From positions 243,661,797 to 243,725,796 of the forward strand of contig CM037879.1 of assembly GCA_021292165.1 (NCBI GenBank): a DNA stretch of 64,000 bases. Reading direction: 5' to 3'. The DNA comes from Shinisaurus crocodilurus (Eukaryota > Chordata > Lepidosauria > Squamata > Shinisauridae). Shown here piece after piece: positions 56,744-64,000 of this stretch; the first letter of the stretch is position 1; every line of letters starts with the position of its first letter. The notes below the pieces were generated by a model that ran no database searches, was not told where the DNA came from, and saw nothing but the letters and a program-made list of their open reading frames with translations. A program made the position numbers and the translations under genes.

Positions 56744-56824
56744 TAATGGTCAAAGCCAGCACCTGGAATTGAGCCCAGAAACAAACTGATAACCCGTGCA
56801 GCTCATCCAATACTGGCTGGATGC

Positions 56825-57182
56825 TAGGGTGGCCGTGTGTCCTCTTTCACTCCTCTGCTTGAAGGGCTGACCAGTGTAAGTCCAGTTTAAAGATATATAA
56901 CCATCAGAATGGAGAGCTGGTGCCTTGAAGTGGCCCATCCACAGCACCTGGGCAGCAGACTGAGCAAGGCAGGCAGGTCACAGTCTTCCCCACTATGCTG
57001 AGAAGTACTGCATTTCTATTTAAATTATACTAATTATTTCTAAATTTGCATCTGTAAATTGGCACATGCAAATTTCATGCAAATCCATGTCATCGTTTGT
57101 CCTCTCTCTCTCTCTCTCTCTCTTTCTTTGGTGATGCATCATGCATCTCCTCTTGTTTGGTGATTCATAAGTGGCCACCCTA
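56825..57182 (+). mobile_element. TIR element with TAGGGTGG ends, copy 3 (uninterrupted)
   Basis: 358 bp with inverted ends TAGGGTGGCC and GGCCACCCTA. It holds internal blocks shared with the other two copies and a CT microsatellite at about 57101-57124. It serves as the unbroken reference for the split copies. Flanking 8-mers do not match clearly. Confidence 0.85.
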
Positions 57183-57231
57183 GGATCAGCTGGCAAAAGG
57201 TACTGTGAGCTATTGATGTCATCTGCACAGC

Positions 57232-57260
57232 TGTGTGTGTGTGTGTGTGTGTGTGTGTAT
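57232..57260 (+). repeat. (TG)n microsatellite
   Basis: About 14 units. Confidence 0.93.
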
Positions 57261-57790
57261 TGGCCCTCGTTAAAAGAAATCTGCTAATAGGCTGATTTGG
57301 GCAGGGCCAGCAATAGAGGTGGCAATGAGATGGGCCCATTGCCAATCCCCAGAGCCTCCTGGTCTTATACCTCCTCCTTGCAGTTGTTGCTGGTTCGCCT
57401 GCCCTCTCCAAGGATGTGAGCCGTGACAAGCATGAGGAGAAGGAGCAGCAGCAGCAGCCCCCACTTGCCTTTCCCTCTCCTTCTCGGGACAGAGGGAGAA
57501 GGCAAGTGAGTGGGTCCCCAATATCTGGAGATGACACTGAGCTCAGCATTCTGTGAAAGTAGAACAGGAAACAGCATCACATGTAGGAGCCACGTGTGCA
57601 GCCATTGCCCTCAGTGTCCCCGACCTTCCCACGTTGAGCAGGAAGGTCTCAAGGGGCTTTCTACACGTGTAAGCTTCGATGCGAGTAGATGCCTCCACAC
57701 AATTGGGAACCCTGCTTCATCAGAGTTCCCGATTATGCCAAGGTTTCCACTCACATTCAAGCCAACAAATGGAGAAGCTTCTTATTTTTT
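57261..57790. other. Unassigned GC-moderate DNA
   Basis: Overlapping frames on both strands (about 57139-57580 minus, 57510-57896 plus) have no recognisable domains; a CAG run lies near 57447-57460. Confidence 0.4.
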
Positions 57791-58020
57791 TTTATTTATT
57801 TATTATATTTATACCCCGCCTTTTTTCCTGCAAGGAACCGAAGGCGGCTTACACAATCTTCCTCCTCTCCACGTTATCCTCACAACAACCCTGTGAGGTA
57901 GGTTAGGCTGAGAGGCAGTGACTGGCCCAAAGTCACCCAGTGAGTTTCATGGCCGAGCGGGGACTAGAACCCGGATCTCCCGAGTCCCAGTCCAACACTC
58001 TCACCACTACGCCACACTGG
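57791..58020 (-). mobile_element. tRNA-derived SINE (type A), copy 6
   Basis: Reverse copy with tail TTATTATATTTATACCCCGC, the reversed TTATCCTCACAACAACCCTG block, and box B reverse GGACTAGAACC near 57961. Head ends at 58020. Confidence 0.93.
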
Positions 58021-59249
58021 TCAATGCGGGGAAATTACATGATTGAGAGGGCAGGGCCAACATGTGCAGAGATGCTGGGGGCAGGGCCAGTGTGCCCGTC
58101 CCAACAATCCCTACCCATGCTGCTGTTTCCTGTTTGGGTGTAACATCTGAACAGGGCTAATATTCTAATATGTGACAGTACCAGGGTTCAGGGCCCCTTG
58201 CCTGAACATACTGACATGTTAAAGATTGCTACTGTTGTTTCCAAAACAGCCTCAAGATTTCTCACGACTGCAGAAGAATTTGTTTTTATACTGATATTCA
58301 TTTTAAGGTTTATGGACCTTTTGGTGTTTTGGGGTTTGTTTTTTTTAAACCACTGAGTAATTTATTTTGCTATCGCGTTTGGACAAACAAGTGCAATGAC
58401 TCAAGCTCTAGTGTCTTTGGAGCTTAGTCATTGTCAATCACACAAGAAAATCTACAATCTGCTCTCATATTGAAATAAAACACTGCAGAGAGAGCACAGC
58501 ACACGCGTCCAAGGCTGAGTCACTCTCAGCTGTTCACCAGAGCTCAGCACTGCTAAACAATTAATTTTATGTGATAAAGTAAAGACTGCTTTATCTTTCT
58601 GATGGCTGCTGTTGTTTTTTAAGTTTTATCACAGCATTCAGCATGCTGCCAAATCAGCAGAGCATTCTTCTACTTCTTTGTACTTACCACTCAAGCAAAG
58701 ACCTATGTATCTCAGAGGCAAGTTTGGGTTATACTAGAGGATATGTGAATCACAGCACAATTTTTCAGAACAACAAATGCTAGACAATGAACTATTAGAG
58801 CAAGATAAAAGGGCTTTTGACTGGGACCTGAAAACAGGTAACTCCTGAGAAAGACAAATAAAAACCCAGTTACTGAATATTGGATTTGCTCGACATATAA
58901 TACTGTGTCTCTTTAACACAATAGTGCTTATCACTGGTATGTTTGTGTCGCTATTGGCATTTTACGGCTTTTATTCTGCAGAATAAAAGGAGTTGTATCG
59001 TCTCCTAGCTATCTTTATCCTAGCAGCATGAGATTTTGTTCTAAATCTGTAAAATGTATGGAACTTTGATTTCTAATGCCCATGGTGCACAACGGAGGAG
59101 TTTGCAATGCATGTGGATTTATTTCAGAATCAATATTTAGTATTTTTGGACTGAAGAACTTATTTGAGCACATACACAACTTAAGGAAAATGGACTCGGG
59201 CTAAGAAGAAAATGTTTTTTTCAGCATGCCCATTTGTGGAATGACCCAT
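58021..59249. other. Unassigned DNA, candidate conserved noncoding region
   Basis: About 58340-59090 is repeat-free to the eye. It contains an AP-1-like TGAGTCA near 58516, TTAATT, GATA-like sites near 58572 and 58592, and a 22-base palindrome at 58968-58989. Could be an enhancer; no exon seen. Confidence 0.35.
58968..58989. repeat. 22-base perfect palindrome
   Basis: CTTTTATTCTG followed by its exact complement. It places two TTTTATT sites, of the kind bound by posterior HOX/CDX proteins, head to head. Confidence 0.9.
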
Positions 59250-59419
59250 GTGTGGCTCATGCTGGCTCAGCTTGTCTGAGCGTGGAAAGCTAAGCAGGGT
59301 CAGGCCTGGTTATTACTTGGATGTGAGACACCTCCTCTAGTTCCCTGCACTGAGCAGGGGGTTGGACTTGATAGCCTTGTAGGCTCCTTCCAACTCTATG
59401 ATCTATGAAATCTATGAAA
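59250..59419 (+). mobile_element. 5S-rRNA-derived SINE, copy 7
   Basis: Starts TGTGGCTCATGCTGGCTCAG and has GAAAGCTAAGCAGGGTCAGG, TTACTTGGATGTGAGAC, the CR1-like tail and CTATGAAAT-type end repeats. Confidence 0.95.
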
Positions 59420-60214
59420 TATATAGTAAACAGCACCCTCCACAGGGATATTTGGACTTCATCCACATTCATCACATTCAGTGAATATGGTGGGCTAACA
59501 AAATAGGATCTTCATTGTGAAAGGAGAAACCTAGCATGAGATCTATTTATTTTTATCAGCTCTAATTGCTACTTGCCACTGAAAAGCTTGTCAAACTGGA
59601 ATGTTCATGCTGGATTTGAAGATTTTCCCTCATCATCCCATTTTGAACATCCAACAGAAACGATGACTCAGTCATGAACTGTACATTGTATGTAGAATGT
59701 ATATTCTGGTCATTTCATGGTTATGACTTTATGTTAAGATTGCAGTGGCCTGCATGGTCTAGTCAATGAAATACCGTATATTCTTCTTCAAAATGATGAC
59801 TCTGTGGGAAGTGGGGGGCAGAGGGAAGACAGAGCCCTGGCAAGGAGGTGCGCAGCAGGCTTCATGCGCCCAATGCCCATCCAATGATATCATCAGGCAT
59901 ATGTGGGGCCCTTGTGCCCACCATGCAGGAAGTTCTGTTCTCACATCCAGTGGACTGTTTCCAGTTTCCCTAGTTGAATGACAGATTGGATTGAAAAAAT
60001 ACCTGCCAAGCAACCTAAATGTTAGATGTATAAAGTATTAAAAATAAATAAATCTAAACCTACAAGAGGATGGATAACTTGTACATTAGTGGGCAGTGCT
60101 GATATACGGGTGCCAAAGAAAAGGCAAGATTCTATTGAATAGACAGTTGAGAATAACAGGTCTCATTTAAACAAAAGGCAAGGAAGAAAGGTGCTCTCAG
60201 TGGCCAGGAGTGCC
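59420..60214. other. Unassigned DNA
   Basis: No gene or repeat family recognised. Confidence 0.4.
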
Positions 60215-60665
60215 TTTTACCAGCTTTTGCTGATTCCGCAGCTACAACCTCAGGAGTGGGGATAGTTAACAACAGAGATTCACGCTCTAGTAAACTCCCA
60301 GTTGGATTACTGTCATGTGTTGTACATGGAGTTGTCCTTGAAGATGACCTGGAAGCTTCACCTACCACAGAACACAGTGGTCAGAAATGTAGCCAGTACA
60401 GCCAGGGGGAATCGTCTTACATCAATTCTGAAGGAGCTGACCTGGCTGCCTATTTGCCTCCAGGACCACCAATTTAAGGTGCCAGTGCTCACCTTTAAAG
60501 CCCCAAATGGCTTGGGGACCCAGATATCTACAGGAGTGCCTCTCCCTATACCAGCCTGCCTGTGACTGAAGATCATCAGAGAAGGCTCTTTTCCACCTAC
60601 ATTGGATACATTATGCATCACCAAGGGTGAGAGGCTTGTTTGTGGCACCACAACAATCTGTTTGG
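60215..60665 (+). pseudogene. L2 ORF C-terminal fragment
   Basis: Degraded match to the intact L2 C-terminus: SQLDYCHVLYMELSLK-like at about 60295, LTSILKELTWLPI-like at about 60418, and FKVPVLTFKAPNGLG-like at about 60475. Several frame changes. Confidence 0.8.
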
Positions 60666-61172
60666 GCCAATATACTAGTAAAAGATCTACCTTTCTGGGT
60701 ATGCTGTGAAAAAAAAAAAACCCCATGCATTACACTGTCTTTATTTCATGGATAGGAAAAGAGTATACCTAAAAGGATTGTTGTTGTTGTTGTTGTTGTA
60801 GGTATCATGATTTACACAACAATATTTTGATAATTGCTTCTGATTGTGTCAATACTGCTGGAGATAAAACCTCTGATACAAAAGGAGAATCACGGAAATA
60901 CAACTGTATCAAAAAAAGTGTGAAAACACCACCGTGATAGAACTTTCTTTCTAACAACTTTTTACAATACATGTTGCAATATCAAATTTATTATATTTAT
61001 ATAAACTTTACAAACTGTTCAATAATCAAACTTTACAAACTGTTCAATAATCATGCTATGACATATAGTATAAATCATGTATAATTATACAAATACTTCA
61101 GGGGTTTAGCATCCACCAAACTTTTATGTATTATGCTTTATAGAGTTAATGAAAACCTTCCTCTGTTTTTTC
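60666..61172. other. Unassigned DNA with local repeats
   Basis: (TTG)n at about 60779-60800. A 39-base block at 60837-60875 recurs at 62605-62643. A ~24-base tandem duplication containing ACAAACTGTTCAATAATCA lies at about 61006-61053. Confidence 0.6.
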
Positions 61173-61957
61173 CAGGGATGTTGAAGAGTCCTTGGTCTCG
61201 AGTCACGAGTCGAGTCACGAGTCTTTGGACCCGAGTCTCGAGTCCGAGTCCGAGTCCTTGGTCCAAAATGGTGACTCACGAGTCACGAGTCCTGAGTCAC
61301 TCCCAAAACTGACTCCACGAGTCCCTATTAAAATCAATGGGGTTTCCCCCCAACAAAATAAGGCTACTTCAGATGTGTGGCTTAAATAAATTCTAGGCAC
61401 AAGTGTGCCTTTTTATTTCAAAACTCTGCAACTGATTTTGGCAAGAACAGACCAGGCAGACAAACCCAAAAATAACCAGGCAGGCAGAGGAGGCAGGGAA
61501 CCCCAAAGCAGGCAGGCAGAGGCCTTTGTCTTGGACAATTCAACTGTTGAACAGGTCAAGAAGAGACCAGGCAGGCAGAGGAGGCTGGGAACCCCAAACA
61601 GGCAGGCAGAGGCAGCCAAACCCAAAATGTCTGACCCTAACCCAAACCCCCCACAACAACACATCAATCAAAATAAATCTCAACACATCGTTGGGGCTGC
61701 GCTCCTGGTAGCTGTCCATAGTGGCCTGAGCAGCGGCACGCCTCGCTTCCATGCGCTTTTCACCGGTGATCGCGCTCCTTCTGGCACAGCCAGAAGACTC
61801 GTCAACAGCCCAGGGATGTTGACGAGTCCTTGGTCTCGAGTCCCGAGTCGAGTCTCGAGTCCCATTAAAAATATTGGGACTCGAGTCCGAGTCGAGTCAG
61901 AGGGGGGACTCAGTCTGACTCACGAGTCGAGTCCTCGAGTCCGAGTCCCCATTCCTG
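61173..61957. mobile_element. hAT family with GAGTC-rich ends, copy 3
   Basis: Starts CAGGGATGTTGAAGAGTCC and ends CCCATTCCTG. Perfect 8-bp duplication gttttttc (61165-61172 and 61958-61965). Second left terminus at 61811. Shares the CAGGCAGGCAGAGG blocks and the CACATCAATCAAAATAAATC segment with copy 2 but lacks the transposase remnant. Confidence 0.95.
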
Positions 61958-61965
61958 GTTTTTTC

Positions 61966-63289
61966 TTTCTCTCTTTGGAGTAGCTGAAGCCTTTACTCTA
62001 ATTCTTTTGAGATGGCCTTCAAGTAAGCCTTCCTCTCTGTTTTTTCTTCCTGAGTGGCTTAAAGCATTATTTCTCCTTGGAATGGTTTCCAGAATCCTGA
62101 TATTCACTGTATCCTCCCTTATTTTTTTCTCCCCAACAAGAAACCGGTTTGGAATTCTTGTTTCATGCATATTTGCCTTTATCAAGGGTTTCAAGGATAG
62201 TCACAGACTGTATCAGTTTCATTACATTCTATAATACAAAAAACATTATTTGCAGTGTTGCCAAACATATTTACAAAACAGTCAACCACCACCACAAATC
62301 CCAATATTTTTACTCACGTTATCTCTTTTGTAGGTTGCTATTATGCTTAAATCCTCTAGTGGCCATACTGTTACATGTATGTATATATCATATACTGGGG
62401 TGGTGTAAAATTCCTACCCTTAATTTAACGTACTGGGTGGTTTCAAGTCCTCAACCCTCACAAAATCACAAAGCATTTATATTTGGTAAGGGGCAATGCA
62501 TACAGACCCATTTTCAATCTGACTGAACAGAAAAAACTATAATAAGATCTCCTTAATATAAACTACATCTTAATATTTATAATTTACATTTCAATCTTTC
62601 AACTCTTCTGATTGTGTCAATACTGCTAGAGATAAAACCTCTGGAATTTTTAGTAAGACCTAGTCCCCCAAACATCTGTTTTTATAACTAAGTGAAAGAT
62701 GTAAGAATTGCTAGAGGAACATTCCCTATATCTGTGTTAGAACCTCTGAGGTACCCATGGTGAATGTACCTTTATTTGTCAGGAAGAAAAACTGACAGAA
62801 CGAGAAACATTAGTTGTACATGTGAGGTGTCTGAATTAATTTTACTCATCTTATTTATGGATTGCCTATCCCTAAATGCACATAAACTGCAATTCATTGC
62901 TCATTTACTCTTGAGGAGTTCTACCAATGCCAGTGGGACTGTGGCAGAATAAGGAACTTGTAGATGGCCAAAATATTACATTGCATAGAAGAATAAACTA
63001 TGATGGATAAAATACAAAATATGGATCGCCAAGCCTTTCTGGTTTTCATGCGCTCTATATCAGTCTGTTGTGGCCTCTATATCACTTAGTCCACTGTGGT
63101 GGTATGTATGTTAAGCGGTAGTACTGAATAAAGGGAGCAGCCAAATTGGCCATGCATATTGGCCTGCAGTAGAGGATTTATTTTATACCACTGTCCATTA
63201 TTGCCTCTCTGTCTCTGCTAAGGAAAGCATAACAGTTGACTCCTAGTCTCTTAACCACCTTACAAAAAAATCAGAAGCCCCGGTAGTGA
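61966..63289. other. Unassigned AT-rich DNA
   Basis: No gene recognised. Holds the second copy of the 39-base block at 62605-62643. Confidence 0.4.
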
Positions 63290-63484
63290 CTGGGTTTGCG
63301 CATCATGGTAAGCCACGGTGGGCTGTGAGCCTTGCTAGTGTGAGCATGGTTTATCGTGATGGCATGGGTGATTCAGTGTGGGTTGCTTTTTTGCAAACAA
63401 GCCACTCTGAAAACCCATGGCTTGCAGTAGGGTTGTTGAGGGTGGCTTGTTCTCAGGGTGGCTTAGTGTGATGCCCGAACCCAG
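63290..63484. mobile_element. MITE of the GGTTC-end family (T), copy 3
   Basis: Left CTGGGTTTGCGCATCATGGT and right GTGTGATGCCCGAACCCAG are inverted, with further inner pairing around TAAGCCAC and GTGGCTTA. No coding capacity. Confidence 0.7.
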
Positions 63485-64000
63485 CATAATGGCTTGTTCC
63501 AAGCAGCTACAGAGCCGCCTAGCAAGAGTGGCAAAACTGCCCAGCCGCTCTAGGCAATCCCGCTTTCCCCTAATCTGCCTGGCAACAGCGTGCAAAAGTC
63601 CCTGCTCTGTCCTTGCTCTTCCCTCCCTTCTCCAGTTTCACCAGCAGGATATTTTTACTCCCGAATAACTATTCAATCTGTGACCCATCCCATGTAGCCT
63701 TCCCCCCAACACACTTGGCTTGCATGGATCCCACTTGCATTAGTCAAAAGAGCATGGCTTTGACTGTTGAGATATTTCCAGTTATGCCACATACGTATTG
63801 CATTTGGGCATAGTTCTGCATACTTTAAACGCCTATTTCCCCCCCCTTAAAGCTTGTTAAGCTTGTTGCTTAGATACCATAGAGATAAGCACCTTAAATA
63901 CTGATAAAAGAGAGCTTGACACTGTAAGAAATATCTTTGGATGGTTTACACCCATAAATCATTTAAGAGATGAGATAACATGGACTTTTCCAAATCCTCC
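63485..64000. other. Unassigned DNA at the window end
   Basis: No gene or repeat family recognised. Confidence 0.4.

Noticed and set aside
61405..61983. 192-codon frame inside the third hAT copy
   Set aside because: It spans CAGGCAGGCAGAGG blocks and terminal repeats without any transposase motif, and related copies do not preserve it.

Overview
This window is vertebrate nuclear DNA, most likely from a squamate reptile (a lizard). The evidence is the repeat content: L2, CR1 and RTE-type LINEs side by side, a 5S-rRNA-derived SINE, two tRNA-derived SINE types, many small hAT-like transposons with 8-bp target duplications, and abundant microsatellites. I found no host protein-coding exon, tRNA gene, rRNA gene, CRISPR array or bacterial feature. 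The long open frames all belong to retrotransposons. The species cannot be named from this sequence alone.

Layout. 1-13 kb: mostly unassigned DNA with a TIR element split by a solo LTR (1004-2124), a 173-bp hairpin locus (4328-4500), a MITE inside a SINE (5118-5422), a foldback element (6875-7302) and two larger hAT-like elements. 13-22 kb: 5S SINEs, tRNA SINEs, foldback elements and short L2 pieces. 22.1-26.0 kb: an apparently full-length L2 LINE with an uninterrupted 1007-codon ORF and tandem 5' monomers. 27.5-28.1, 44.2-45.2 and 61.2-62.0 kb: three copies of one hAT family, each with a perfect 8-bp target duplication; the middle copy keeps a transposase C-terminal remnant. 29.9-33.1 kb: an old L2 carrying nested insertions. 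42.0-43.6 kb: a CR1 with two internal deletions. 46.1-47.2 kb: an old L2 split by a solo LTR, with a related LTR at 52.5-53.1 kb. 53.8-55.5 kb: a 5'-truncated RTE-type LINE with a long open frame and a C-terminal C2H2 finger.

How the parts relate. The last 57 bases shared by the 5S SINEs match the 3' end of the CR1 in this window at 56 of 57 positions, which suggests that CR1 machinery mobilises the SINE. Several unrelated-looking inverted-repeat elements share a three-terminus layout: an extra left end lies upstream of a compact left-right hairpin. Target duplications of about 8 bp recur across five element families, so hAT-type transposition appears to be the main DNA-transposon activity recorded here.

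Three non-repetitive stretches (about 29.0-29.6, 38.2-38.7 and 58.3-59.1 kb) look like possible conserved noncoding elements, but only a cross-species alignment could show that. No new gene system is evident. The most unusual signals are the hAT family with GAGTC-rich ends, the L2 promoter-like monomers, and the recurrent three-terminus architecture.
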